Notes: a model not told the origin generated them from the letters alone. 64,000 nucleotides of DNA from Hygrophila difformis (GCA_030278955.1 JAOANR010000010.1:12259086-12323085); one strand, 5' to 3'; shown: positions 34,034 to 44,373, counted from the stretch's first letter. A program made the numbers and translations.

Positions 34034-36124
34034 TCACCGCTCTTGCACCGCCTCCTTACAAATCTTTAATACTGCCTCCTCTCGTCCCAAACAGTGGCCT
34101 AATCCCAGCCTTTTAGCAAATTCAAGCACCTGTTCTGCCTCAGACACCAACCTCACCCCCTCCTTCATTTGTATCGTGAAGAATTGTAGTTGTGCGAAGT
34201 TATCCTCTGCAGGACTCCTTTTCAATTTCCCCTTCCCACTAATCGGCGCCACCAAAATTCCAGTTCTTCTCCCCCGTTTTCCTCTTCTGCATAGAACCCC
34301 TTTCCTCCCTCCAATTACTCTTTCCAATGCAGCTTCCACTTTCCTTAGTTCATCCGGAACAAACGAATCTTTGCTGGCAGTATTCCTCGGCCCTGACGAA
34401 GTTGCCTGTCCCTCTATATCCCCCTTCGGCTCGCCCACCCTACCCATCCCTGCCCCGATCACCATATCCTCCCCAATTTGGTCCAGCTCTACCGATCCAA
34501 CAAATTCGCTCGCCTCGGCTCTAGACCGAGCCCCATCTACCCCAACAGTCTCTGCCGCCCCTTCCCATGCTCTCTCCTGGTGCTCCTCCGACCCTTCTCC
34601 ACTCTGAGTGAATTGGAATGTGGCGTTTTCTAAGTCCTCTCCATCCCCAGAACTAACTTCGGAAGAGTCCCTAATATCCCCAATTTGACTGGACCTCCGA
34701 ACCCTCTTATCAGATAGCCCACAGCCCATCTCATTCTTATGTGTCTTATTAATAGGCCCACTCGAAATTTGCCCTGAAACTCGGCCTTGAACCTCCCCTA
34801 CCTCACTATCTCTCCCAATCCCTGTCTTTCCTTTCATATTTGGTTTACCGGCCCAAACCTCGTCATGTCCTTGGCCCACAAACTCCTGAGGTTCAAGAAC
34901 AAAATTGTTCAAACTAGCCCCATTCGGCCCATCAACCCCGTCTGCAGATCCTCCCTCCTCAACGTCACTCTCGCCAACTACTTGGAGCGACACACTCCCC
35001 CCCTTATTCGAATCATCATTGATTACAGCCGTTTTATTAAAAGTTTGCACGTCCCCATGCATCATGTCTTCGACCTGTTCCACTTCCCCATTCACTTTGG
35101 TCCTGGAGCAACCGCCCTCTTCCAGCCTGCCCTTCCCCGATGATCCTTTCGCCGGCGACGTGACCCGCTGCTGCATGGGATCACGAACGTGCTGCTCCTC
35201 CGCCCAGGGTGTGTCCTCCTCGACTACCGCCTCGCCGAAATTTGTCACAACTCTAACGGAAAACCTCATCCATTCCACAAAAATTGTCTCCACCAATGGA
35301 ACATTGCTGTCCATGTTGATTTCAACTAGCATCCGAGCACGATCCAACCTCTTCTTTTCTCTTGTTACCTTATCCAAGCTAATAAGTCTTCCCCATCTAT
35401 TAATCACTTGCTTGAAGTTATCTTCGCACCATGCATTGTAAGGAATTCCATACAGGTAAACCCATACTAAAATCTTCCTTTCCAAAACTCCGGGAGCCCA
35501 CCTCCTCTTGCTTTCAACCAACCTATGTTCATGGTGTTCAGACAAAAATTTTTCCATTTCTTCTGTACTCTCAAAGGTCACTATTAAGCTATGACCACCT
35601 CCATAAAGGACTTCCTTGCAACCCCTGAACTCCTTATAAAGCCAGTCCTGAAACTCAACGAAGCCTCCAAGCTCTTTCAACACTATCACTGCCGATCTGT
35701 GAAGCCAGTTCAGATCCTTTTCCACCGCGGGAAGGTCCATCAGCCCCTTCCTATTCCTCTTGGGCTGGCCATTATAGGTAACTGACCCCCCTCTCATTAC
35801 TTCAGCGAACGTCCGGTGATCCCTCAAACCACCACTTGTGTCAACTTTCCTATACACCATCCTTCCTTCACGAGACATCTCATCCTTACCTTGGTTATTG
35901 ATTTTCTTCCCACTTGGAACAGCCCAATTAACTCGGAGCTTGTTTCCAGACCATTCTTTCCCATTCATCCTCCTAATAACGAGGTCGGCGTCCTCCCTAT
36001 TAGCAAATCTGAAAAATCCGAACTTGTGTCCATTCTCCGGCCATCTTCTCACAGGAAAAAACCAATCCCTCACCTTCGAAATCTTGTCAACGTAGCTGAA
36101 GATTTGTCTAACCGGTGACTCCAC
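34034..36124 (-). CDS. LINE ORF1, RRM and nucleic-acid-binding protein
   Basis: The frame has no stop for about 700 codons, and continues open upstream to about 36370 without an ATG, so the true start is missing or lost. The N-terminal extension repeats GGPTR(R/G) three times with an EDEDED run, encoded by CGGACCTCC repeats. Then comes an RRM (IFVGNIP as RNP2, then KFGFFRFANREDADLVI as RNP1), a DUF4283-like region (WVYLYGIPYNAW), and a long Gly/Ser/Glu-rich low-complexity half. Plant L1 ORF1 proteins bind the element RNA. The stop is 48 bp before ORF2. Confidence 0.7.
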   Translation of the reverse strand: MESPVRQIFSYVDKISKVRDWFFPVRRWPENGHKFGFFRFANREDADLVIRRMNGKEWSGNKLRVNWAVPSGKKINNQGKDEMSREGRMVYRKVDTSGGLRDHRTFAEVMRGGSVTYNGQPKRNRKGLMDLPAVEKDLNWLHRSAVIVLKELGGFVEFQDWLYKEFRGCKEVLYGGGHSLIVTFESTEEMEKFLSEHHEHRLVESKRRWAPGVLERKILVWVYLYGIPYNAWCEDNFKQVINRWGRLISLDKVTREKKRLDRARMLVEINMDSNVPLVETIFVEWMRFSVRVVTNFGEAVVEEDTPWAEEQHVRDPMQQRVTSPAKGSSGKGRLEEGGCSRTKVNGEVEQVEDMMHGDVQTFNKTAVINDDSNKGGSVSLQVVGESDVEEGGSADGVDGPNGASLNNFVLEPQEFVGQGHDEVWAGKPNMKGKTGIGRDSEVGEVQGRVSGQISSGPINKTHKNEMGCGLSDKRVRRSSQIGDIRDSSEVSSGDGEDLENATFQFTQSGEGSEEHQERAWEGAAETVGVDGARSRAEASEFVGSVELDQIGEDMVIGAGMGRVGEPKGDIEGQATSSGPRNTASKDSFVPDELRKVEAALERVIGGRKGVLCRRGKRGRRTGILVAPISGKGKLKRSPAEDNFAQLQFFTIQMKEGVRLVSEAEQVLEFAKRLGLGHCLGREEAVLKICKEAVQER

Positions 36125-36477
36125 CGGAATGTTACCAACAAATATACTGGGGAAGTTCCTTCTAACAACATCTCTTGTTGACTTTTCCGCTGAGACACCT
36201 TGAAGCCTCCTCCACGACCCACTGCCGGACTGACCATATCGGTTAATGGTAACCTCCGATCGCCTGGTCGGACCTCCGTCTTCGTCTTCGTCTTCGTCTC
36301 CCCTGGTCGGACCTCCCTCTCCGTCTCCCGATCGCCTGGTCGGACCTCCATCTGGACCTGAATATACTTATTCTCTTCTCTCTTCAGAATGAGTTATTGT
36401 ATTAAAGTGCAGTAAATAGTTGATGTGATGTTTGTTTGAAGGAGTAAAAATTTTCTAAATAAGAAAAAGTGATAATT

Positions 36478-36532
36478 GTAGTGGGACGGACCAAAATAAA
36501 AATGTGACATTTGAAATGGCATGGGGAGTAAT
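36478..36532. mobile_element. MITE end fragment (Stowaway-like)
   Basis: GTGGGACGGACCAAAATAAAAATG... ending GGGGAGTA is the common right-end pattern of plant Stowaway elements. No left end is visible; it would lie across the LINE insertion. Confidence 0.35.
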
Positions 36533-38439
36533 ATTTTACTCCCTGATATGTTCTACATTTTAACTATTATCCCTAAAGTTTTTAATTCTTTATACTTTTT
36601 TATTATCCCTTTATCATCTAAACCTTATAAGTATTTTGTTAAGTAATGTATTTTAAATTTTTATTGTGATTAGTTTTTATAGACTTATCTTTAATTTTAT
36701 AAACAAATTCTAATTATAATTACGCTTTGATTATCTGTTAATTTTTAAAATAGTATTTTTGTCCATAACATTTTATCCAATTTTTTCTTTTCCTTATTGA
36801 TTATGAAAAAAGTTTGGTAGTTAATATTTTCATTTAATTTAATTAAATTTTTAATATTTTTTAATTCATTATTATTATACTCCCTAAAATTAAATTTAGG
36901 TGTATTTTTTGTAAAAAAAGAAATGTACAAATGACCAAACTTGTTAAGTTTAGGGTTATAATTTGGGAATTGGTCAAATAATAATTAGTTAGTACTATAT
37001 ATTTATGTTTAACTGTTTACTATAGGCTATTCTTTGTGAAAAATAAAATGGTAAATGATGTTTGATTGAATTCACATGTTTGTACCATGTTTGAACATGC
37101 AACATGATCACTTAATATTAGAACTTTTTGGATATAAATATTGCTACAACCCAAACTATTTATTATTACCATAAATCTTTACATATTGTTTATAGTAAAA
37201 TACTTCTAATATTCTTTTACAGTACTCCGAATTTCATATACATTTTTATTTTATATTGAAATAGATAGGGATTACTGGATAAATATATATTTTTCTTCTA
37301 TGTTGAAATAGATAAATATATATTATGTCTAATAATTAAATTATGATGTGTTTTAGCATTTTCTTTTCTTTTTTTTTTTGCTTTTCTTTCTTTAATTCTT
37401 TAAAAAGAACAAAAAATAATGTAGAATTTGTTTAGAATGGTATAAAAAATTTTAGGTTATTAGTTATTTTATATTAATCAATATTTTTAGGATCAATTTA
37501 ATGTTTACACCATATTTCTAATGAAATATTTTTATTTAAAATATGGTTATTATATTCCTTATATTGATATAGAAATATATATTTTTAGACATAAATTTTT
37601 AACCAAATTAAATTCATTTAATAATATTATATTATATTATTATTAACATTTTTTAAATATTATATATTATCTAAACAATCAAATAATTTATATATATAGT
37701 TGTAATCAATTATATATTTTTAAAATACTTATGAAGATTTTTTCAAGATTTTATTATATTAATAGATAGATTTATTTTATAAATATAGATATTGATGATG
37801 TGTTTGATGACGTGGCATTACTCAGCACTATCAGTCTGCCTACGTGTTTTAATAAGAAATTGATGTAAAAATAAGCGTATAATGACTGATTAAAACCTTA
37901 AAATTAATAATGATTAATTAAAATTAATAAGGACAAAAGAATCTGCACGGGCCAAAAAGTATTAAGGATTTAACTCAAGCCAACTGGTGTTGGTTGGTTT
38001 AACTTAATTTGTGATAAATATCAAATATATTATAATTTATTTTCAATTTATATCTTTTTGAAATACATGGAAAGATTTTCTCAAGATTTTTTATACTAAC
38101 AAATAGATTTATTATCTAAATATAGGATATTTAAAAGGTTGATCACATGGCATGTAGGATGATGTTTATTGTTTTGAGATGACTGTACGTTTCTGGATGA
38201 TTAATCAGCGTTTACGTGGAAACCTAAGGCACAATTACTATATAACCCTTAAAATTAAAAAGGATGAAGTATATTTAATAAGGGCAATACAGTCTGCACA
38301 TGCCAAAAAGTATTCAGGATTTATTATATAGATAGATTATTTCGATTATTATCTCATTTTGAACTTAATTCTCTTTAAATGTATTTATCAGTGAATATTT
38401 ATTTTTTTTTTCGGTCAAAAAGGAGGGCCGGAGCCAATT

Positions 38440-41400
38440 TCATTCATATGATTGATGCATATGGTACAAATCAGAATTATCAAAATCTAAAGCATCCCGA
38501 ACATAATCGGGAGGACGAGTAAAATGTTCGGTGCCAAAAGGGAAATTAGTATCTCTTAACAAGAGATCACAAACTGAGTTTGATTCTCTGGGAATAGTTG
38601 AAAACTTGAGCCTCCAATTCCATGAACGCATGTGCTGAATTTTGAAGAAAGGATCGAAGCAGCTACCATGTGTATCTGAGGTGGAATTGATAAGATCAAT
38701 GACTTGACTATTATCACTCTCCACTTCTAAATTAGTAATACCCAAATCCCACGCCTCCTGGAGGCCAATAAGTATGCCCCAGGCTTCTGCTAAGAATGAT
38801 TCCATAACACCTGTTTTCATATGAATGCCTCCAATCCAGTTTCCATCCGAATCACGGAGTACTCCTCCTGCTTTACTGTGAGAAGAAGTAGTACTACCAT
38901 CACAATTCAATTTGAACCAGCCCACAAGTGGTTTCTTCCATTTGGTGTAAGAGAGCTTCCAAATGCTTCTGCCAAAGAACTTATACTCATTAAGGGATTT
39001 GAGAAACTGATTGCTGATCCTTATAATCATCCGATGAAGAGAGTTCCAATCTGTGCTTTCGTGACCGTATAGCTCCTTACAACGAGCTTTCCAAATTGTC
39101 CAGACTCCAATAGCGAAGGTGGCAGCGATGGGGTTACCGACTTTGGTACATATATAGGAAGAAATCCAATCTTGAATAGTGTCAAACCAAAAGGACGGCT
39201 TGGAAAAACCAAGGTGACGCCAAACACAAGCTGATGAAGGACAGTCTCCAAGAGCATGAACAGGAGTTTCCAGGGCACCACATTTCCAACAGTTGTCGTC
39301 AGGGCTAAGACCTCTCTTATAGCGTTCCGAACCTGTTAAAATCTTGTTATGTAAGCAGAGCCAGAGGAAGGTTCTCGATCTTTGCGGACAGGGCCATCTC
39401 CATAAGTATTTCCAGGGAGCAACACGAGAAGATGGTAAGCTTTGATCCATGTTGAGTGAATCTCTCGCACTCTTGGTCGTGAAAACGCCATCTGGACGGT
39501 GCTTCCAAATTGGAGTATCATCAGGATCAGACTGAAACGGGGGAGTGATCTGGGATATTGCATGAAACATCTCGATGGGAAGAACTTCAATAAGGTCTAG
39601 CATACACCATGCAGCAGCATGCACGTATGATTCCAGGGACCGGTTCAGCTCCGTTTCCGTTAGAGGACGAAGAGAAAAATCCTGCAATACAATGTCCCCA
39701 TTAAGCCATTGATCAGTCCAAAAATAAATATGCTTACCATTACCCCGTTTCCAAACCACAGAGGGTTGGACTTTCGGCCAAACTTTCATAAGGTCTTTGG
39801 CAAACTGAGAGAGGGACTGGGAACCGTGTTTGAAGTGGTGGCGAGACCATCCATGACGATGTTTGAGGAGGTTAACCCATGTTGTATCTCGGTTCAGGAG
39901 GCCCCAATAACTTTTCATTAGAAGAGCGTCATTAAGATGCTCAAACTTATGGAAGCCCAGCCCCCCAACATCTTTATCTGTAGTAATAGAATTCCATGCA
40001 ACCAGATGGACTTTCCTATGATCCATGGTGGTTCCCCAAAGGAAATTACGACAAATTCGATCAAGTTCAGAGATGACTTTCCTAGGAAACTTCATAACCT
40101 GCATAGGATAGATTACAATGGATTGTAGGACAGACTTAATTAAAGTAATTCTACCTGCAAAACTCAAATATTTACAAGACCATGCACTAAGTTTCGAAGT
40201 CAATTTATCTATAATAAAATTGAAATACGAGGAGTGACGACTTCCTGAAATGGTTGGTATGCTAAGGTAGGTACCAATGCTAAAAGAGCTACGAATGCCA
40301 AGGACATTTTCAATGTTTAAACGGTTAGATCTGGAGACCACCTCACCAAAAGTAACCTTAGATTTAGGAAGACTAACTGTAAGGCCTGACATAGAACAAA
40401 AGTCAGCAAGAATAGTTTTAATAATACAGGTATGAGCAGTGTTGGCTTTAGAGAACAAAAGTATATCATCGGCAAAAAGGATGTAAGGGATTTTTAAGTT
40501 GTTATGATTCCAAGATGGAGGATTCCAGTGACCAGCTTCCACAGTAGAGGTGCTCATAGCACCTAGACGTTCCATACAAAGTATGAAAATATAAGGTGAG
40601 ATAGGATCGCCTTGTCTAATGCCACGCGAAGGTTTGAAGGGTGTGGAAGCTTTACCATTCCATAACACCTGCATAGAGGAGGAGACTATACAAGACATGA
40701 TCAAATTAACAAGAGAAGTAGGAAAACCAAAAAGAATAAGAGTTTCATTAATAAAGGACCACTTGAGCTTATCATATGCCTTTTCGAGATCAAGTTTAAT
40801 AGTCATGTAACCCGGCTTAGCTGTAGACTTAGACATAAAATGAGAAATCTCATTGCAAATGATAATGTTGTCTTGGATAATCCTGCCTGGAATGAAACTT
40901 GCTTGCCCTGAAGAAATCAATTTAGAAAGGAAAGGGGAGAGTCTGTTAGAAATGGATTTGGTAAGGATTTTATAAAGGACATTGCAAAGGCTAATAGGTC
41001 TAAATTGGGTGACAGCCTTGGGGCTAGGGATCTTGGGGATAAGGGCAATCAATGTTTGATTAAACTCTTGAATCAACCGAGGGTCATAACAGCACAGCTT
41101 AAGATGATTGCAGACATCAAGACCAATGGAACTCCAATTCCTCTGATAAAAGAAAGCATTAAGACCATCCGATCCAGGTGCTTTGAGAGGAGACATGCCC
41201 TTAACTGCGAGCCAAATTTCTTCATTTGAAAACGGTCTGTCCAGAATGTCTCTATCCTCAGAAGAAAGGGTAGGAATCACAACAGTAATATTTTGAGCAG
41301 GAGAACCAGTGTTATCACTATTGCTATAAAGAGCTTCAAAATAATGCACAACCATGTTTTGTAGAAGTAAAGGATCTGTAAAGGTTGTGCCATTAGCATC

Positions 41401-42516
41401 ATCTAGAATAGCAAAGGACTTCTTGATGTTACGATTCTTGACAAAACGGTGGTAAAACTTAGTATTCTGATCCCCGGCTAAACTCCAATCCCGTACACTT
41501 CGTTGGATCCAATTTAATTCCTCCTCTGCAAGAATTCTATCAAGTTCAGAAAGTAGTTGCTGATGGAGACGGACTAAAAAATCCCTGTCTATCCAATTAT
41601 GAATTCTTTCAATTCCAGCCAACCTGCCTCTGATCCTCTTTTTGCGATTAGAAACCGATTTGTACACATTGTGATGCCAACAGGTTGCCTTATGCTTCTG
41701 TTCTGAAAATTTCCCAAGTAAAGGTTGATCCTTTTTCCAAATATCAGAAATGATCCTAAGAAAACTCGGGTGGGATTGCCAAGCAACTTGAAATCTAAAG
41801 GTTATGGGAAGAGCACTATTACTGTGAAGGTTAGTATCCATAATCCTAATTAGTAAAGGCGCATGATCAGATTGAATACGTGGGAGGATCTCCACAGTGC
41901 TGGCAGGGTAAGAAGATAACCAATCCTGATTAGCTAGCAATCTGTCCAGCCTTCTAATTGAACCACGAGCCCAAGTATAAGTACTACCAAAAGTCTTAGG
42001 TTCAGAAAGATGATTAACATCCATCCAGTGCTGGAGTTCATGGCAAGAAGTGAATGAAACAGTACCACCTCTGGCCTCAGAAGTTTTAGCAATACAATTA
42101 AGGTCACCCCCAACTAACCACGGACCCCTCTTACTGTTGTTAATGCGAGACAGTTCAGGCCACAAGCTAGCACGACGAGACTTGCAAGGAGCAGCATACA
42201 CAAAAGTGACATGAAGGGAGGAATTCTGGGAATAGATAATGGCATCGATATATTGAGGATGACACTCAAGGACCTCAACATTAACAGAATCTTTCCATAA
42301 CAACCAAATTCCACCAGAGAAACCTGCTGCCTCGACCCTAAATGAAAAACCGAATCCACTTCTCTTAATGAAAGAATCAGCTTTGATACCACTTATCCGA
42401 GGCTCAAAAATAGCAATAACATCAACTCCTTTCTGAGAGGTCATATCCTTGAATTCACGTCGAAACGCATTTGAACCCGCACCCTGTACATTCCAAAAAA
42501 CTATTGTAAGAGACAT
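38440..42516 (-). CDS. LINE ORF2, endonuclease-reverse transcriptase-RNase H
   Basis: 1358 residues in one open frame. It has an endonuclease (IVFWNVQGAGS; FEPRISG; VGGDLNCIAKTSEARGG; SDHAPLL), a reverse transcriptase (GSDGLNAFFYQ; FRPISLCNVLYKI; LDLEKAYDKLKW; GIRQGDPISPYIFI; FADDILLFSKA), a zf-RVT region (CWKCGALETPVHALGDCP) and a C-terminal RNase H (KLNCDGSTTSSHSKAGGVLRD; ESFLAEAWGILIGLQEA; VESDNSQVI). All key motifs are present, so the protein could be functional. It performs target-primed reverse transcription. Confidence 0.95.
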   Translation of the reverse strand: MSLTIVFWNVQGAGSNAFRREFKDMTSQKGVDVIAIFEPRISGIKADSFIKRSGFGFSFRVEAAGFSGGIWLLWKDSVNVEVLECHPQYIDAIIYSQNSSLHVTFVYAAPCKSRRASLWPELSRINNSKRGPWLVGGDLNCIAKTSEARGGTVSFTSCHELQHWMDVNHLSEPKTFGSTYTWARGSIRRLDRLLANQDWLSSYPASTVEILPRIQSDHAPLLIRIMDTNLHSNSALPITFRFQVAWQSHPSFLRIISDIWKKDQPLLGKFSEQKHKATCWHHNVYKSVSNRKKRIRGRLAGIERIHNWIDRDFLVRLHQQLLSELDRILAEEELNWIQRSVRDWSLAGDQNTKFYHRFVKNRNIKKSFAILDDANGTTFTDPLLLQNMVVHYFEALYSNSDNTGSPAQNITVVIPTLSSEDRDILDRPFSNEEIWLAVKGMSPLKAPGSDGLNAFFYQRNWSSIGLDVCNHLKLCCYDPRLIQEFNQTLIALIPKIPSPKAVTQFRPISLCNVLYKILTKSISNRLSPFLSKLISSGQASFIPGRIIQDNIIICNEISHFMSKSTAKPGYMTIKLDLEKAYDKLKWSFINETLILFGFPTSLVNLIMSCIVSSSMQVLWNGKASTPFKPSRGIRQGDPISPYIFILCMERLGAMSTSTVEAGHWNPPSWNHNNLKIPYILFADDILLFSKANTAHTCIIKTILADFCSMSGLTVSLPKSKVTFGEVVSRSNRLNIENVLGIRSSFSIGTYLSIPTISGSRHSSYFNFIIDKLTSKLSAWSCKYLSFAGRITLIKSVLQSIVIYPMQVMKFPRKVISELDRICRNFLWGTTMDHRKVHLVAWNSITTDKDVGGLGFHKFEHLNDALLMKSYWGLLNRDTTWVNLLKHRHGWSRHHFKHGSQSLSQFAKDLMKVWPKVQPSVVWKRGNGKHIYFWTDQWLNGDIVLQDFSLRPLTETELNRSLESYVHAAAWCMLDLIEVLPIEMFHAISQITPPFQSDPDDTPIWKHRPDGVFTTKSARDSLNMDQSLPSSRVAPWKYLWRWPCPQRSRTFLWLCLHNKILTGSERYKRGLSPDDNCWKCGALETPVHALGDCPSSACVWRHLGFSKPSFWFDTIQDWISSYICTKVGNPIAATFAIGVWTIWKARCKELYGHESTDWNSLHRMIIRISNQFLKSLNEYKFFGRSIWKLSYTKWKKPLVGWFKLNCDGSTTSSHSKAGGVLRDSDGNWIGGIHMKTGVMESFLAEAWGILIGLQEAWDLGITNLEVESDNSQVIDLINSTSDTHGSCFDPFFKIQHMRSWNWRLKFSTIPRESNSVCDLLLRDTNFPFGTEHFTRPPDYVRDALDFDNSDLYHMHQSYE

Positions 42517-42557
42517 ATTAAAAAATCAAAACATAACAAAAGATACCCGTGACAAGA

Positions 42558-43985
42558 TTATGAACGAAAATGTGCAGGCACACTAGATGCCCTAGTAGGG
42601 GTTGATCCGTGAAGAGGGTCCCCTGTGTCCATAGGATCCACTGTCTGATCTGTCTCGTAGGATAAAGAAGCAGACACATCCGGTGGACGTCCTCCTTGAT
42701 TATTCTGAGAATGGGAGGATTTCTTGAGATTAAGGAGGTTAGGGTTTTCAAAAGAGACTGCAGTGTGGTGATCAGATTGAAGAGATGTTCTAGAGTGGAA
42801 AGCTCGTTCTCCTGAAGGTTGGATCCAGACTTGAGACGGCACATCTGACTGTTGAAATGAGCGAGGTGATTGCTTAGGAGGCGAGACTCGTCCTGAGGGT
42901 CTCCGGCTGTTTGAAGGAACAGACTTGGAGGGGCCAACAACTCGTTGATGAACATGGTTAGAGTTGTTGGGCGAGGACTGGGGATGTGCTGGAGCAACAG
43001 GTTCCAAGACTTCGTCAAGAACGGAGAAACGGTTGTCATTAGAAGAGGAATAAGGAGTGTTTGATGTAGTCGACCGAATGGGATATCGCTTACGGGATTG
43101 AACCAACATCCAGGGTCCGTAGGAGTTAGTCGGCTGAGGGACTTCATCGTTAGAACCAGGTTGATCAGTAGCATTATCCTCCGGTGCAACTTCAGACGGG
43201 CAATCAGCCTGTATGTGACCATATTTACCACATTGGAAACAAACCAATCTCAGGTTCTCATACTCCACATTGAAATCAGTTCCATCGATGGTGATGCATG
43301 GCGTCAGAGGTTTGCCTAGATCAATTCGCACCGCAAGGCGAGCAAAACGGCCTCTCTTGGTGTCACCGGTATTGAGATCAACACTTATGACATGACCAAT
43401 AGCCGATCCAGCTAAAGCTACCACCCGCCGATTGTACATGTGCATGGAAAGGCCAGGCACTCTAGCCCAGGCCACTATGGTCTTAATGTCATTATTTTTA
43501 GGATCGAACGACGCCTCCCATCTCTGAACATGGAGATAATGGCCTAAGACCATCCAAGGACCACCAGTTAGAGCATGTTCGGCTTCCTCCTCAGTCTTGA
43601 ATTGTATAACAAAATAATCATTCTCCAAGTCAATGAGGTCGTAGTTCTTGGCAGAGGGCCAGATTTGTTCTATCCTAGTTTGCAAGATCTTGAAAGAGAC
43701 GCGGCGACCAATAACTTTGAAGACCACTGCGTTGGCCCATGGATTTAAAATAAAAGCTCTGAAAGAATCAGAAAAAGTAATACAGGGTTTCCCATTTACA
43801 AAAGTGAGAGCAAGATCGTCTGGATCACTCATAACATCGGCTGGATCATCGTCTAAAACCATATGGACAAATCCGGCCTTTCGCCGGGCAACGTCACTAT
43901 ACAGAGCTCTCGGACGTTTGGCTGCTCTAGATTCCAGGGGATCAGGCGGGACACCGCCATGATCCGTATCGACTCCTTCCGCCAT
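42558..43985 (-). CDS. LINE ORF1, DUF4283 plus zinc-knuckle protein
   Basis: 475 residues from ATG 43985. It contains a DUF4283 region (about residues 75-200: FKVIGRRVSFKILQTRIEQI, then GPWMVLGHYLHVQRWEASFD) and a CCHC knuckle CFQCGKYGHIQADCP near residue 253, followed by a Ser/Pro-rich tail. This is the standard nucleic-acid-binding ORF1 of plant L1 elements. It ends 41 bp before ORF2. Confidence 0.9.
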   Translation of the reverse strand: MAEGVDTDHGGVPPDPLESRAAKRPRALYSDVARRKAGFVHMVLDDDPADVMSDPDDLALTFVNGKPCITFSDSFRAFILNPWANAVVFKVIGRRVSFKILQTRIEQIWPSAKNYDLIDLENDYFVIQFKTEEEAEHALTGGPWMVLGHYLHVQRWEASFDPKNNDIKTIVAWARVPGLSMHMYNRRVVALAGSAIGHVISVDLNTGDTKRGRFARLAVRIDLGKPLTPCITIDGTDFNVEYENLRLVCFQCGKYGHIQADCPSEVAPEDNATDQPGSNDEVPQPTNSYGPWMLVQSRKRYPIRSTTSNTPYSSSNDNRFSVLDEVLEPVAPAHPQSSPNNSNHVHQRVVGPSKSVPSNSRRPSGRVSPPKQSPRSFQQSDVPSQVWIQPSGERAFHSRTSLQSDHHTAVSFENPNLLNLKKSSHSQNNQGGRPPDVSASLSYETDQTVDPMDTGDPLHGSTPTRASSVPAHFRS

Positions 43986-44109
43986 GGAGAGACGGATTCA
44001 GATGCTAGAAACGAAGGGAATTCGGAGGATCTTGGAGGATTCAAGAAAATAGAGAGAGCTAATGCTTCTTTTTTAATGTCCTTTTAGCATTAACAATATA
44101 AGTTTGTAA

Positions 44110-44143
44110 CTAGTACACCCGCCCGCGCGATGCGCGTGGATAA
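44110..44143 (-). mobile_element. Helitron-type 3' end at the LINE 5' end
   Basis: On the minus strand the sequence is CCACGCGCATCGCGCGGG, a hairpin, then CGGGTGTACTAG and a T. That is a hairpin close to a CTAG terminus, like the Helitron end at 27557. It lies between the LINE leader and the right target duplication, so it seems to have been copied with the LINE. Confidence 0.5.
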
Positions 44144-44160
44144 CAGTGAATATTTATTTT

Positions 44161-44373
44161 ATTACTATTTATTATTATACATCAATGTCACCATGAATAT
44201 TATTATTATTATTATTAACTATTACTATTATTAATTAATTAAAATATTTTTCAAACAAATTTTAAGGACTAATAAAATACAACATGCCCTTATATATGTC
44301 TTTTCACCCTCAATCAATTATCCATTTTGTAAAGCAAAAAAAAAAATTATCCATTTTTTACCAAACACTTTTA
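44161..44373. other. AT-rich flank with (ATT)n
   Basis: Non-coding, with an ATT microsatellite at 44199-44216. The TTA at 44371-44373 is the left target duplication of the MITE. Confidence 0.6.

Larger units (their letters stand above)
27903..36385 (-). mobile_element. L1-type LINE, decayed
   Basis: Flanked by an 18-bp target duplication AGAATGAGTTATTGTATT (27885-27902, 36386-36403). The poly-A tail reads as poly-T at the left end. Order on the minus strand is ORF1 (RNA-binding), ORF2 (endonuclease, reverse transcriptase, zinc-binding domain, RNase H), then an unusually long tail of about 1.9 kb (27903-29833) with no convincing reading frame. It is inserted within the Helitron-like element. 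Confidence 0.9.
27557..38336 (-). mobile_element. Helitron-like element, non-autonomous, split by a LINE
   Basis: On the minus strand the 3' end is a GC hairpin GCCCG...CGGGC followed 8 nt later by CTAG and a host T (27557-27560). The proposed 5' end is TCTATCTATATAATAAATCC at 38336 downward, preceded by host A. This gives insertion between A and T as expected of Helitrons, with no target duplication. Without the LINE (27903-36403) the element is about 2.3 kb and AT-rich, with no Rep/helicase coding. A block at the 5' end (CCAAAAAGTATTNAGGATTT) is repeated at 37955-37975, within a roughly 330-bp direct duplication. The 3' end is well supported; the pairing with this 5' end is an inference. 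Confidence 0.6.
38406..44143 (-). mobile_element. L1-type LINE, both ORFs open
   Basis: Flanked by a 17-bp target duplication CAGTGAATATTTATTTT (38389-38405, 44144-44160). The poly-A tail is the T run at 38406-38411. Both ORFs are uninterrupted. The 5' terminal 34 bp, next to the target duplication, is not LINE-like but a Helitron-type 3' end (44110-44143). Confidence 0.93.

Noticed and set aside
34176..36118. Plus-strand ORFs up to 178 aa opposite the LINE ORF1
   Set aside because: Antisense shadows of a GC-biased coding frame, Pro/Ser-rich and without domains.
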